NCBI GenBank assembly: GCA_003367665.1
Contig: QKXI01000011.1
Location: forward strand, 1-56,897
DNA from: Leifsonia sp. ku-ls
Lineage (GTDB): Bacteria; Actinomycetota; Actinomycetes; Actinomycetales; Microbacteriaceae
Direction of reading: 5' to 3'
Length of the DNA stretch: 56,897 nt
The notes below the pieces were generated by a model. That model was not told where the DNA came from, ran no database searches, and saw only the letters and a program-made list of their open reading frames with translations. Shown in pieces: positions 32,790 through 40,349 of the stretch (the first letter of the stretch is position 1; each line of letters opens with the position of its first letter). The translations under genes and the position numbers were made by a program.

Positions 32790-33746
32790 TTATGACATCG
32801 GTAGGGAGGCCCAGGAGCTCTCAAAGAGTTTGATGTGGCCGTCCGCCGCCCAAAGCTGGAGCGAGTATAGACGCCAGTAGAGCAACCACTGGGGGTCGTT
32901 CGGGGCGCGATACGTGATGTCGAGGCCCAAGCCGGCGGCGTTTTCGTGGGAGATCATCTGACCGTGCGAGTGCCACCGCTTGGTGTCGCTGAGCTTGTTC
33001 GCGATGTCGGTGGCGCGCTTTTCGTCTTTTACCATCGCTTGCTTCAGGAGGTCCTCGGCGATGGCGCGGGAACGTTTTGTTATCCGCTCTAGTTTGCGCA
33101 CGGTGGCCGGCTCCATCTTTTCGAGCATCAGCCTCGCTACTGGATCTGAAGGGTCCTCCTTCAAGCTCTTGGCGTGGAGGTGGAAGGCATCGAGGTAACT
33201 CTGCGCTGAGAGGGTCGAAATGTGACCGTTGGAGTCGGGCAGGTCGATCTGGGGGTCGATGGCTCCAAGTTCGGAGGAATCGGACATGACGATTGTGTCG
33301 GCGCCTAGCGCGAGCAAGGTGGCGGCGCTCTTGGCATAGTCGGGCACGATGACACGGACCGGCGCCGAGCCGGCCCGCTTGCGGATGAGCGTCATCAGCT
33401 TTTCGGCCGCGTCGATATCACCGCCGGGCGAATGTAGGAGCAGGTCGATAGGCGAACCTGGCGTGACGTTGTGCAGGAGGTCCACCATGGCGACGACGTC
33501 GTTCCGGTCGATTTGTCGTGGACTGGGGGACACGTAGCAAATCAGGGTAGCGCCGGTGGTGCTCTCGATTTCTTTGATCAGCGCTTGGCGAGCGTACCGG
33601 GGGGCGTTCATTGCCTCGTATAGTGGCGTCTTCGATGGCGTCTTAGGTGCTGGCGTGGGCTGTGGTGGTGGGGGTGTAGGCACGTAGACGGCCGGCGGGG
33701 TCGTGGGCGAAGGCTGCGGGGCGTCTTGATCTGTGGTGGTACTCAT
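32790..33746 (-). CDS. SDH-type (ClpP-fold) serine proteinase
   Basis: 318 aa. After a proline-rich N-terminus (residues 10-40) comes a ClpP/SppA crotonase fold: LICYVSPSPRQ, DLLLHSPGGDIDAAEKL (oxyanion Gly-Gly), PDYAKSAATLLALGADTIVM with the nucleophile Ser in a Lys-Ser-Ala context, and ELGAIDPQI. This matches the serine dehydrogenase proteinase family (SDH_sah). No signal peptide, so it acts in the cytoplasm. It is the last gene of the ubiquitin-like operon (ATGA overlap with DUF6527), which suggests it degrades or processes tagged proteins. Confidence 0.87.
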   Translation of the reverse strand: MSTTTDQDAPQPSPTTPPAVYVPTPPPPQPTPAPKTPSKTPLYEAMNAPRYARQALIKEIESTTGATLICYVSPSPRQIDRNDVVAMVDLLHNVTPGSPIDLLLHSPGGDIDAAEKLMTLIRKRAGSAPVRVIVPDYAKSAATLLALGADTIVMSDSSELGAIDPQIDLPDSNGHISTLSAQSYLDAFHLHAKSLKEDPSDPVARLMLEKMEPATVRKLERITKRSRAIAEDLLKQAMVKDEKRATDIANKLSDTKRWHSHGQMISHENAAGLGLDITYRAPNDPQWLLYWRLYSLQLWAADGHIKLFESSWASLPMS

Positions 33747-34078
33747 CGGGTTTCCGTTCGCTCGATCCAGCGCGCGCGGCCTGCGCGCACAACATAATGG
33801 CAGCGGCCGACGTTGCTTCGCTCATCGACGCTCGGATACAGGGTGAGCGGAAGGGCGGTGTTGATGCGCCAGAGTGGGCGGTTCTCAGGGTCGAGGTTGA
33901 GCATCACTCGATGCCCGCGTCCGCACGGGCAGTCGAACACGAGCCACTTCTCTCGAGACGCTGACGCCACAACGATCGCGTGACGCGCCGGGAGCTGTTC
34001 CGGTATGTCGCTGACGGACTCGATGCGCTGGTCGGCCTTCCACCGCCGCCAGTAACGGATGCGTTCTATGAGGCCCAA
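33743..34078 (-). CDS. DUF6527 protein, 111 aa
   Basis: Contains WLVFDCPCGRGHRVMLNL, SVDERSNVGRCHYVVRAGRARW: a CPCGxGH knuckle and a later Cys-His, which look like a small zinc-binding fold. This is the DUF6527 pattern, seen in bacterial ubiquitin-like operons. The start is TTG 34078 (GGGGTTGAA upstream), inside the end of the JAB-E1 gene; the first residues are uncertain. It ends in an ATGA overlap with the proteinase. A substrate adaptor or Ubl-binding role is possible but unproven. Confidence 0.75.
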   Translation of the reverse strand: MGLIERIRYWRRWKADQRIESVSDIPEQLPARHAIVVASASREKWLVFDCPCGRGHRVMLNLDPENRPLWRINTALPLTLYPSVDERSNVGRCHYVVRAGRARWIERTETR

Positions 34079-35445
34079 TTCAACCCCAAGTACATATCGC
34101 CGTCGGATCCGAGCAGGTTCCTAGAGCGGTCGCAGTAGTGCCCTGCGCGAGGTTCGATGGCATTGGCTCGAATCATCCGGTCGTGCACGAACAGGAGCAG
34201 CTCCGTTGGCGTGGGTGTGTCTCCATAGCCGACCAGGCGCTCAAGGAATTCGCTCACGGTTGTGGCGGCGACCAGGGTGGTGAAGGCGACTACTGCCGGT
34301 TCGACACCCGGAAGCGCGGGGGCGTATCCCTCCTTCTCCAGCTGGCGCTGTTCCTCGGCGGAGCGTACCTCGGCTTCAGCCAGCCCGAGGTCGATGTTGT
34401 CTCGGCAGATCAAGCAAGAGGCGCCGGGGTAGACGGTGGTGACCCGGCCGAAGATGCCGGTGATGGTGTTTCTGTCGTCGGCCGGGATCTGGACGCCACA
34501 GTCGATGAGCGGGACGAGGTAGTAGTAGGGGAGTCGGGAGAGCCGGAGGCGCCCGGCGTTATCGTCTGTGCATCCGAAGACGATGTCCGCGCTGGCAAGC
34601 TCTCGCGCGACTGCCTTGCTGAGGACTGTCCCATTGATTCGGGTGGTGTGCACGTCGGGGTGGATGCGTTCTAGATGGTCGCCGAGAACGTCTACTTTCA
34701 GCCGGCCGACATCCGCCAGCGTCGATCCGTATACGCGCGTCGTGTTCGGCGCCGAGAGCGTGTCCGGATCGATGAGGACGAGAGACCGCACGCCGAGTCG
34801 TGTGAGTTGTTCTGCAACGGCAGAACCGGTGCCGCCGCAACCCACCACAGCCACGGTGAGGTCGCCGATCGTGGCCTGGATCTGGTGGCCGAAAGCGCGG
34901 ATGTTCCGGTCGAACAGGTCGGTGCTGCTTCGGGCGTCTTCGGTGTCGTAGGCCGGGCGGAAGATCCAACGATCGCCGATCGCGGCGAGTCGCGTGATGG
35001 GTCCGTCCACCTGCCCAGTGAGCGCGCCGGTGAAGGTCAGCGCACCGCGCGCATGGCTGACCACGAGATATCCGTACTGACCCGATTCGGTTCGGTCGGC
35101 GAAAAGGTCGGCCAGCTCAGAATTGACCACTCGGTCATGCTTGCTCGCATGGGGGAGGGCCCCCTCACCGGGGTGACTGTGCACCCATAGTGCCACACCG
35201 CCCCGGTCACGGGCGACTTTGAGGGCGTGGACGTAGCCGTCCGAGGTCACCTGCAACGACCGATCGCTCCTGATGTCGTAGGCCCCCTCGGGAACCGGGA
35301 TTAGCTGTGCACCGAGCAGGATCATGCTGTCATCCCGGCCCGGAACGAGGTGGGCGATCAGGACAGCACCCGATTCGACCGGTCCGGTGGCCATGGCCAG
35401 GAGCTCGTCATGAACCGGCATGGGAAGTCGGAGTGTGATGTTCAC
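34066..35445 (-). CDS. Fused JAMM deubiquitinase-like and E1-like enzyme
   Basis: 459 aa from GTG 35445 (GTGA overlap with the E2 gene). The N-terminal half is a JAB/JAMM metalloprotease: Glu in VESGAVLI, then HSHPGEGALPHASKHD, a perfect HxHPx8SxxD zinc motif. The C-terminal half is a ThiF/E1 fold: VAVVGCGGTGSAVAEQL binds ATP, LIDPDTL and TTRVYG follow, GCTDDNAGR holds the adenylation Asp, then PLIDCG and a CLICR pair. The E1 part would adenylate the Ubl C-terminus; the JAMM part would trim or remove it. Fusion of both in one chain is known from bacterial Ub-like operons. Confidence 0.92.
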   Translation of the reverse strand: MNITLRLPMPVHDELLAMATGPVESGAVLIAHLVPGRDDSMILLGAQLIPVPEGAYDIRSDRSLQVTSDGYVHALKVARDRGGVALWVHSHPGEGALPHASKHDRVVNSELADLFADRTESGQYGYLVVSHARGALTFTGALTGQVDGPITRLAAIGDRWIFRPAYDTEDARSSTDLFDRNIRAFGHQIQATIGDLTVAVVGCGGTGSAVAEQLTRLGVRSLVLIDPDTLSAPNTTRVYGSTLADVGRLKVDVLGDHLERIHPDVHTTRINGTVLSKAVARELASADIVFGCTDDNAGRLRLSRLPYYYLVPLIDCGVQIPADDRNTITGIFGRVTTVYPGASCLICRDNIDLGLAEAEVRSAEEQRQLEKEGYAPALPGVEPAVVAFTTLVAATTVSEFLERLVGYGDTPTPTELLLFVHDRMIRANAIEPRAGHYCDRSRNLLGSDGDMYLGLNWAS

Positions 35446-35825
35446 GCGGCCGCGCTCCCGAGCTCGGTGCGCAGCAGGCGCACGTAGCTTTCGAGTCCGT
35501 CGATGCCCGAACGCCACGTCATGGCGTCGAGATGGCGGGACCACCTCTGCCAGGTGCGGCCGTCATGGATCTCGGTGATTTCGGTGGCCTGGATGGTACC
35601 GCCACTTGCCGGCCGAAGGTGAGGGATGATCCACCACATATCCGGGGGCGTGTCGGGGTAGCTCGCGGACAACCGGAACAGCACATTCGCGCGCGGGGCG
35701 CTCAGCCCGGGAGGCAGGGGAAAGTCGATCAGCTCGACGTTCAGCATGCCGGTGCCGTCCTCGAAGACGCGATGGGGAATATTTGCCCGTTCGAGGAACT
35801 CCCGGTCCGGCTCCGGCAGCTTCAT
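35442..35825 (-). CDS. E2/UBC-like protein without cysteine
   Basis: 127 aa from ATG 35825 (ATGA overlap with the Ubl gene). The beta-meander with LIDFPLPPGL, VLFRLSASYPDTPPDMWWI and the C-terminal WQRWSRHLDAMTW segment match the bacterial E2-like family found beside multi-ubiquitin genes. There is no cysteine at all in the sequence, so it cannot form the classical E2 thioester. It may position the activated Ubl or act with the E1 Cys. Confidence 0.82.
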   Translation of the reverse strand: MKLPEPDREFLERANIPHRVFEDGTGMLNVELIDFPLPPGLSAPRANVLFRLSASYPDTPPDMWWIIPHLRPASGGTIQATEITEIHDGRTWQRWSRHLDAMTWRSGIDGLESYVRLLRTELGSAAA

Positions 35826-36283
35826 CGCTCGGAGCCGGGGTTGATGCGGCCCGGAGCAGTGAAGAAGCGCATGCCGTCCTTGAGATGGACGATGTCTTCG
35901 TCCTGGACCTTGACGTCTCGCTTGTCCGGGACGTCTCGCCACAGATCCCTGTCGGCCGGAACATCAGGGCTGGGCAGCGTGCGAAGCTCAGCGCCGGTCA
36001 TCTTGCGCTTGTAGACCTCGTACTCGATGCGGTCGATACGGATGTTGATGGCATCGATTTCAGTGAAGAACCGCATTCCGTCGCGCAGTTCGATGGTGCC
36101 GGCGTTGTCGATCAGCTCATCCTGAGCATCTTCGATGTCCAGCCACAGCTCCTTTCCGTCGGACACCGGCGGCCTGCGCACGGCACGGAGGCTTTCGACG
36201 GTGGTGCGACCGGCCGGGACCCCGTAGGCCTCGGCGTCGATGTAGATGGTGATGGTGGGGTGATGAGCTGCTGCGGTTTCCAC
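35822..36283 (-). CDS. Multi-ubiquitin-like protein (two beta-grasp repeats)
   Basis: 153 aa from GTG 36283 (AAAGGAACC upstream); an open frame upstream lacks a ribosome site. Two similar units are visible: TITIYIDAEAYGVP...ELRDGMRFFTEID and NIRIDRIEYEVYK...HLKDGMRFFTAPGRINPG. Each has beta-hairpin, helix and a DGMRFFT strand, as in the Multi_ubiq family. The C-terminus is Asn-Pro-Gly followed by Ser-Glu-Arg, so JAMM trimming after Gly is plausible before activation. First gene of the five-gene operon. Confidence 0.88.
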   Translation of the reverse strand: METAAAHHPTITIYIDAEAYGVPAGRTTVESLRAVRRPPVSDGKELWLDIEDAQDELIDNAGTIELRDGMRFFTEIDAINIRIDRIEYEVYKRKMTGAELRTLPSPDVPADRDLWRDVPDKRDVKVQDEDIVHLKDGMRFFTAPGRINPGSER

Positions 36284-36310
36284 GATGGTTCCTTTCCATG
36301 TCGGTGGAGT

Positions 36311-36346
36311 GATACCACGATACCACGAATGCAAGACAGTTGACAA
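36311..36346. promoter_or_regulatory. Divergent promoters sharing a -35 box
   Basis: TTGACA (36340-36345) faces right; on the other strand TTGTCA (36341-36346) faces left, so one -35 element serves both. Leftward -10 is TATCGT (36317-36322, 18-bp spacer). Rightward -10 is roughly CAAACT (36364-36369). GATACCAC is tandemly repeated at 36311-36326 over the leftward -10 and is a likely operator for the ribbon-helix-helix protein. Confidence 0.7.
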
Positions 36347-36375
36347 TCATGCCGGTTTGGGATCAAACTAGAGGC

Positions 36376-36582
36376 ATGCCGGGACAACAGAAAGCAATGA
36401 CGATCAGGCTGTCCGCCGAGCAGGCGGACCAACTCGAAACCGTGGCGAGTGTCGAGAACCAGCCGGTATCAGAAGTGATCCGGGCGGCCATCGCAACCCA
36501 CATCGAGACCGTCTCAAACGACGAGAAGTTCCAAGCCGGCCTCCGTGAGCGCATCGAGCGCGCACAAGGCCTGCTCCGCTGA
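36376..36582 (+). CDS. Ribbon-helix-helix regulator, 68 aa
   Basis: KAMTIRLSAEQADQLETVA and PVSEVIRAAIATHIETV give the strand-helix-helix of CopG/MetJ-type DNA-binding proteins, also typical of antitoxins. ATG 36376 has an almost leaderless position. It is divergent from the ubiquitin-like operon and followed by an intrinsic terminator, so its most likely job is to control that operon. Confidence 0.78.
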   Translation: MPGQQKAMTIRLSAEQADQLETVASVENQPVSEVIRAAIATHIETVSNDEKFQAGLRERIERAQGLLR

Positions 36583-36589
36583 AATCAAG

Positions 36590-36621
36590 GCTCCCGACCC
36601 CCCAAAGGCCGGGAGCTTTTT
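36590..36621 (+). terminator. Intrinsic terminator after the RHH gene
   Basis: GCTCCCG/CGGGAGC stem (with two further pairs inside) followed by TTTTT at 36617-36621. Confidence 0.85.
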
Positions 36622-36662
36622 CGTGGTGATTTCAGTGCATCGCTCTCCCAGGAAGGCACGCC

Positions 36663-36851
36663 ATGATCGAGCAGATCGGAGCCCTGATCGCGACCCACTG
36701 GCCCACGATCGTCCTCAGCATCCTCGGCGGCCTCGGCATTTGGGCCGGCCGCATTCTCGTCAGCGCCCTCTTCCGCGGCGCCTGGTGGCTTCTGCGCGCC
36801 ATCGGTCGCAGTATCCTCAACGCCATCAAATGGAAGATCGGTTGGTATTAG
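36663..36851 (+). CDS. Small membrane protein, 62 aa
   Basis: ATG 36663 with AGGAAGGCACGCC upstream. One long hydrophobic helix (PTIVLSILGGLGIWAGRILVSALF) and an amphipathic basic end (RSILNAIKWKIGWY). No family recognised; downstream of the RHH terminator. Confidence 0.6.
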   Translation: MIEQIGALIATHWPTIVLSILGGLGIWAGRILVSALFRGAWWLLRAIGRSILNAIKWKIGWY

Positions 36852-36955
36852 AGGTCGATGGCGGGAGTCGGACCGCATCCCTGCGAACGCGAGGCGCCGC
36901 GGAGAGCTGGCATTGCCGGTGTCACCCGAGGGCGTCAGCGTGAGGGTCGGCAGGC

Positions 36956-37747
36956 CTACTCCCGTTCGAAGGGTCGAAAGGGAGCGGCGAATGTCCGCGG
37001 GATGAGCTTGCTGTTGCCGATAAGCAGGGCAACGGCGAGGACGATGTAGATACCGGAGATGATCCAGCGGGCTTCGGTGGTCGTCAACACGAACGAGGCC
37101 GCGAAGAGCCCGACCAGCGCGGCGGCCCAGCGGCCTGAGAACCGAAGCCCGATCAGCATCGCCACCCCGAGGAGGGTCTGGGTGGCGGTGAGGTCGAACT
37201 CTTCGACCTGTCGGCCGTCCAGCGGGAGCGCCCAGCCGCCGCCTCCGATGAGGTGGGCGACGGGGAGGGTGACGACGAGCGCGGTCCACTGATTGACCTT
37301 GCTGGCCAGGAGGACGCCGACCCCCATCGCCGCCTTGCCGCGTGCGGCGAAGATGATCGCGATGACGAACTCGGGCGCCTCGGAGGCCAGCGGCGCGAGC
37401 CAATGCACGAGCAGGAAGTCGTCGATCCCGGCCGCTCTTCCTCCGGCGATCAGGCTGTTGGCGAACTGCTCCGCGAGGAGCAGGATGACGACTGCCGCCA
37501 GCACGACGATGCTGATGACGGTCACGCGGCGCGCGACCGTCGGAAGCGTGCCGATGGCATGGGGCACGCCGACGAGTTCCGGCTCCTCGCTGTCTCCCTT
37601 GGCGACGCGCCACAGGTAGAAGACGAACAACCCGAGCAGCACGACACCGAGCAGCACGACACCGAGCAGGACGTGGATTTGACCGGTCAGCGGGATCAGC
37701 AGCGTGAGCGGGGAGGCGATCAGCAGCAGGCCCAGCTCGCCCGATTG
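36956..37747 (-). pseudogene. Half of a Na+/Ca2+ exchanger-family gene
   Basis: The frame is open from 37747 to the stop at 36956 (264 codons). It shows exchanger-type helices including LAPLASEAPEFVIAIIFAARGKAAMGVGVLLASKVNQW, corresponding to the second alpha repeat. The first alpha repeat and N-terminal helices are missing, and upstream sequence is unrelated, so the gene lost its 5' half at about 37748. An in-frame GTG near 37657 could start translation, but half an exchanger is unlikely to work. A 15-bp direct repeat (CTGCTCGGTGTCGTG) occurs in it. Confidence 0.75.
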
Positions 37748-38219
37748 TCATCCGGGAGGCGATAAGCCGCCTCATCGAGTCCGACTCTCGGGAACCCTTC
37801 CTGCGAAACCACTACCTCCCGCCCACCCGGCGCGTACACGGTCGAGGTGCAAGTCCGCGGACGCAGCTCGGATGACCGTTACTACGTCTTCTGGGCAGAA
37901 GAACCTGGTGACGTGGCCTTCATCAAGGCGATCGCCGCAACGCGAACTCGGCTCTTTCAGGACCTTCCGGCTCGGCAGCCTGTCTGTTGGGGGGACCAAT
38001 CGGACAGATACAGGAACCCCAAACCGGACGGCGCAGCTCGTAGCCTGCCGGAGCCCGAGTGACGCGGGTCGGCGCGCCCGTAAGACGCATCCGCTTACGC
38101 GCTCCGTTGAACTGCTCGAAAACCATCGTTATAGGGGCGTAGGCGAACTAACTGCTCCCTCGGGGCGTATGACTGGCTGCGGGGCCGCGAAGTGTTGGCG
38201 AGGCCCCGCAGCCGATGGG
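37748..38219. other. Junction region, at most a gene fragment
   Basis: About 470 bases. A plus-strand frame from GTG 37847 to 38062 (71 codons, containing DDRYYVFWAEEPGDVAF) has some protein-like composition but no ribosome site and no recognisable family. I regard it as a possible fragment. Confidence 0.35.
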
Positions 38220-38795
38220 TTACTTCATGGTGACGGAGTTTGCCTGGTCGTTCATCGCACCGAGATTTGCGGCGTTGACGGCGTAGCCGTATGCGGCGCC
38301 GCTGTAGTTGGTGCCCTGCCACACCTTGGTGGTGCAGTTGGAGAAGCTCTTGAACGAGCTGACGCGTCCGGACCAGCCGACGTTACCGAGGGGGCCGTAG
38401 TACCAGGTGGTGCTGCCGTTGCAGGCGCTGGAGTTGGTGATCTGGAAGAAGGAGCCGCCGTAGTTGGCGTCGTCGTAGAGCTGACTCTGGACAAACGTGG
38501 TTTCAACGCCGGCCGCGGCGAGGGCCGCGCTCGGGGAGGCCCCGCGAGCACCACTGGGGGCGACGACCTGGAGGTGAGCCTGCTCGAGGACAGCCTTGTT
38601 CAGATCTTGCCCGGCGTCGACGCAGACCAGGGACTTGGTGCCGAGGTCGTAGGAACACGACTGGGCGGGTGCGGCCGCGGTCTCGGCGGTCGCGTTCGCC
38701 GCACCGCCGATCGAAATGAAGCCGAGCGAGAGCGCGGCGACACCCAGTGCCGATGCCAGAAAACGGCGCGCGCGAGTAGGCGGTTTGATTGCCAT
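38220..38795 (-). CDS. Secreted beta/gamma-crystallin-like (inhibitor I36-type) protein
   Basis: 191 aa with a clear signal peptide (RRFLASALGVAALSLGFISIGGAANA). The mature part has VETTFVQSQ, LYDDANYGGSFFQITNSSAC, WSGRVSSFKSFSNCTTKVWQGTNYSGAAYGY: the Greek-key repeats of small secreted crystallin-like proteins and Streptomyces metalloproteinase inhibitor-type I36 proteins. Cysteines suggest disulfides. GGGGAGAAGTC precedes ATG 38795. Divergent from the ECF sigma gene, so it may belong to its regulon. Confidence 0.75.
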   Translation of the reverse strand: MAIKPPTRARRFLASALGVAALSLGFISIGGAANATAETAAAPAQSCSYDLGTKSLVCVDAGQDLNKAVLEQAHLQVVAPSGARGASPSAALAAAGVETTFVQSQLYDDANYGGSFFQITNSSACNGSTTWYYGPLGNVGWSGRVSSFKSFSNCTTKVWQGTNYSGAAYGYAVNAANLGAMNDQANSVTMK

Positions 38796-38820
38796 TTGAC
38801 TTCTCCCCAGAAGTAAATAC

Positions 38821-38839
38821 GCCCGGCCCGGTGCCGGGC
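38821..38839. promoter_or_regulatory. 7-bp palindrome upstream of the secreted protein
   Basis: GCCCGGC-CCGGT-GCCGGGC in the 135-nt gap between the divergent secreted-protein and sigma-factor genes; an operator or mRNA hairpin, undecided. Confidence 0.4.
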
Positions 38840-38930
38840 AGGGTCAGTCTGTCGCCGGATCGCCACGGTCACAAGAGCCGAAATCCGAAACTCGTTGAGA
38901 GGATTCGGCGCGGAGGCACATTTCCTAGGT

Positions 38931-39539
38931 ATGAGCGAGCAGACCGAGACGAGCACGAGGGCATGCAGGAGGTCGCGATCCGAATTCTCGGACCGCGACC
39001 TCCTGCATGCCCTCGTCGACGGTCATCGGCGCGCGCTCGGAACGCTCTATGACCGGCACAGCCGCGTCATCTACGCCTACATCGCCGCCCGCCTCAATAC
39101 CCGAGAGGACATCGAGGAAATCAGCCAGGACGTATTCGTCACCCTGTGGCGGAAACGATCCAGCCTCACGATCGCCGGCGACTCCCTCCTGCCCTGGCTG
39201 CTGGTCACCACCCGCAACCTGATAGCCAACCGCCGACGATCCCTGCACTCCGCCGAGAAACGGCGCGCCAGTACTGCTGTCGACGAAACAATGCCTGATT
39301 CGAGGCCCGGGCCGGCCGAGCTCTCCGAGCGGAAGCAACTGCTCGCGTATGTCGAAGCGGTGGCCGCCACCCTCCCCGAGCCCGACCGGACCGTGTTCGA
39401 GCTGTGCATCCGCGGCAATCACAGCTACGAGGAAGCCGCCGCCCAGGCCGGCATCACCACAGGCGCCGTGCGCAACCGACTCTCCCGGCTGCGCACCCGC
39501 CTCCGCAACGAACTTCACACGCTCAGGGGGACACCATGA
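38931..39539 (+). CDS. ECF-type sigma-70 family factor
   Basis: 202 aa from ATG 38931. Region 2 is visible as DLLHALVDGHRRALGTLYDRHSRVIYAYI, EDIEEISQDVFVTLWRK and LLPWLLVTTRNLIANRRR. Region 4 is ATLPEPDRTVFELCIRGNHSYEEAAAQAGITTGAVRNRLSRLR. It directs RNA polymerase to a specific regulon. Residues 9-28 are encoded by a 60-nt hairpin, so the N-terminus may not be ancestral and the true start is uncertain. Its stop overlaps the next gene (ATGA), the place of an anti-sigma factor. Confidence 0.88.
   Translation: MSEQTETSTRACRRSRSEFSDRDLLHALVDGHRRALGTLYDRHSRVIYAYIAARLNTREDIEEISQDVFVTLWRKRSSLTIAGDSLLPWLLVTTRNLIANRRRSLHSAEKRRASTAVDETMPDSRPGPAELSERKQLLAYVEAVAATLPEPDRTVFELCIRGNHSYEEAAAQAGITTGAVRNRLSRLRTRLRNELHTLRGTP
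38956..39015. repeat. 60-nt hairpin inside the sigma-factor 5' end
   Basis: Arms of 22 bases at 38956-38977 and 38994-39015 are perfectly complementary. After one mismatch the inner TCCGA/TCGGA adds 5 pairs around the loop ATTC. It begins 25 nt after the ATG. Confidence 0.9.
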
Positions 39540-40042
39540 CCCACCACGACCTACTGCCCACCGATGAACGCTTCGACCAGATCAAGCACCGCGTCCTCGA
39601 AGCGATCGCGGTCGACGACCGCCGCCGCACCCGCAAGCACCGCCTCGTCGCCCTGGGAATCGCCGGCAGTCTCGCGCTCGGCACCACGGCCGGCGCCGTC
39701 GCCATCGCCCAGGCGCCACAAGGCCAGATCAACTACGTCGCCGACTGCTACGCCAGCGCCGACCTCAACTCCCGCCACGCCACCTCCGCCTACCTGCCGG
39801 GAAATCAGAACGCAAAGACCCCCACGCCCCTGCAGGAGCGCATCAGCCTGGCCGAAGACATGTGCGAGGCGACCTGGCGAATTGGGACCTTCTCGCCGGG
39901 TGGATCCACTGCCAACCGGGAGTTCGCGGTTCCGAACCTGCAGACCTGTCAGCTGCCCGACGGACGTCTGGGCGTATTCCCCTCCGACCTAGCCGCGAAC
40001 GAGCTGTGCTCGAAACTCGGCCTGACTAGCCCGCACGCGTGA
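39536..40042 (+). CDS. Single-helix membrane protein, possible anti-sigma partner
   Basis: 168 aa from ATG 39536, overlapping the sigma stop. A cytoplasmic basic N-terminus of about 40 residues is followed by one membrane helix (LVALGIAGSLALGTTAGAVAIA) and an exported domain with four cysteines (ADCYASA, EDMCEATW, QTCQLPDG, ELCSKLG). The position and topology suit a membrane anti-sigma or its target, but no anti-sigma motif is visible. Confidence 0.65.
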   Translation: MTHHDLLPTDERFDQIKHRVLEAIAVDDRRRTRKHRLVALGIAGSLALGTTAGAVAIAQAPQGQINYVADCYASADLNSRHATSAYLPGNQNAKTPTPLQERISLAEDMCEATWRIGTFSPGGSTANREFAVPNLQTCQLPDGRLGVFPSDLAANELCSKLGLTSPHA

Positions 40043-40074
40043 AAACGGGGATCGCTCATCGTGCGGTTAGGGGC

Positions 40075-40119
40075 GGTGCCCGCCGCCCTCGCGCCTGGGG
40101 AGGGGCAGCGGCGGGCACC
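40075..40119. terminator. 12-bp GC hairpin terminator
   Basis: GGTGCCCGCCGC (40075-40086) and GCGGCGGGCACC (40108-40119) pair perfectly, 33 nt after the stop of the sigma operon. Confidence 0.7.
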
Positions 40120-40193
40120 TACCGACCCGAGGCAATCAGAAACGGGACCGGCTGCACCAAGTGTGACATCCACCCAAGAAAGGAGGCCCGACC

Positions 40194-40349
40194 ATGAGCA
40201 GAATTGATCCGGCCGCGATCGAACTCCCACCCACGCAACCCATCGACATGACCGCTCTCCTCGAACACGCCATGGCCCAAATGGATCATCGCTTGCGCCG
40301 ACATTCTCTTCAGCGTCATAACCAAGAAAAGGAGCATTGGCATGTATGA
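40194..40349 (+). CDS. Micro-protein, 51 aa
   Basis: ATG 40194 with AAGAAAGGAGGCCCG upstream, one of the best ribosome sites in the window. The helical, His-rich product (IDMTALLEHAMAQMDHRL, ending EKEHWHV) has no family I know. It overlaps the DUF3892 gene by 8 nt. Confidence 0.6.
   Translation: MSRIDPAAIELPPTQPIDMTALLEHAMAQMDHRLRRHSLQRHNQEKEHWHV

Noticed and set aside
34066-36283. Ubl operon considered as CBASS Cap2/Cap3 or Bil system
   Set aside because: There is no CD-NTase or effector, E2 is separate from E1, and the Ubl has two repeats with DUF6527 nearby, which fits the multi-ubiquitin type better.
36585-37775. Minus-strand open frame of 396 codons
   Set aside because: Arg/Pro/Ala-rich shadow frame of the exchanger remnant; the hydrophobic frame is the real one.
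37704-38816. Plus-strand open frame of 370 codons
   Set aside because: Mostly antisense to the secreted crystallin-like protein; its first part lies in the junction and has no motif.
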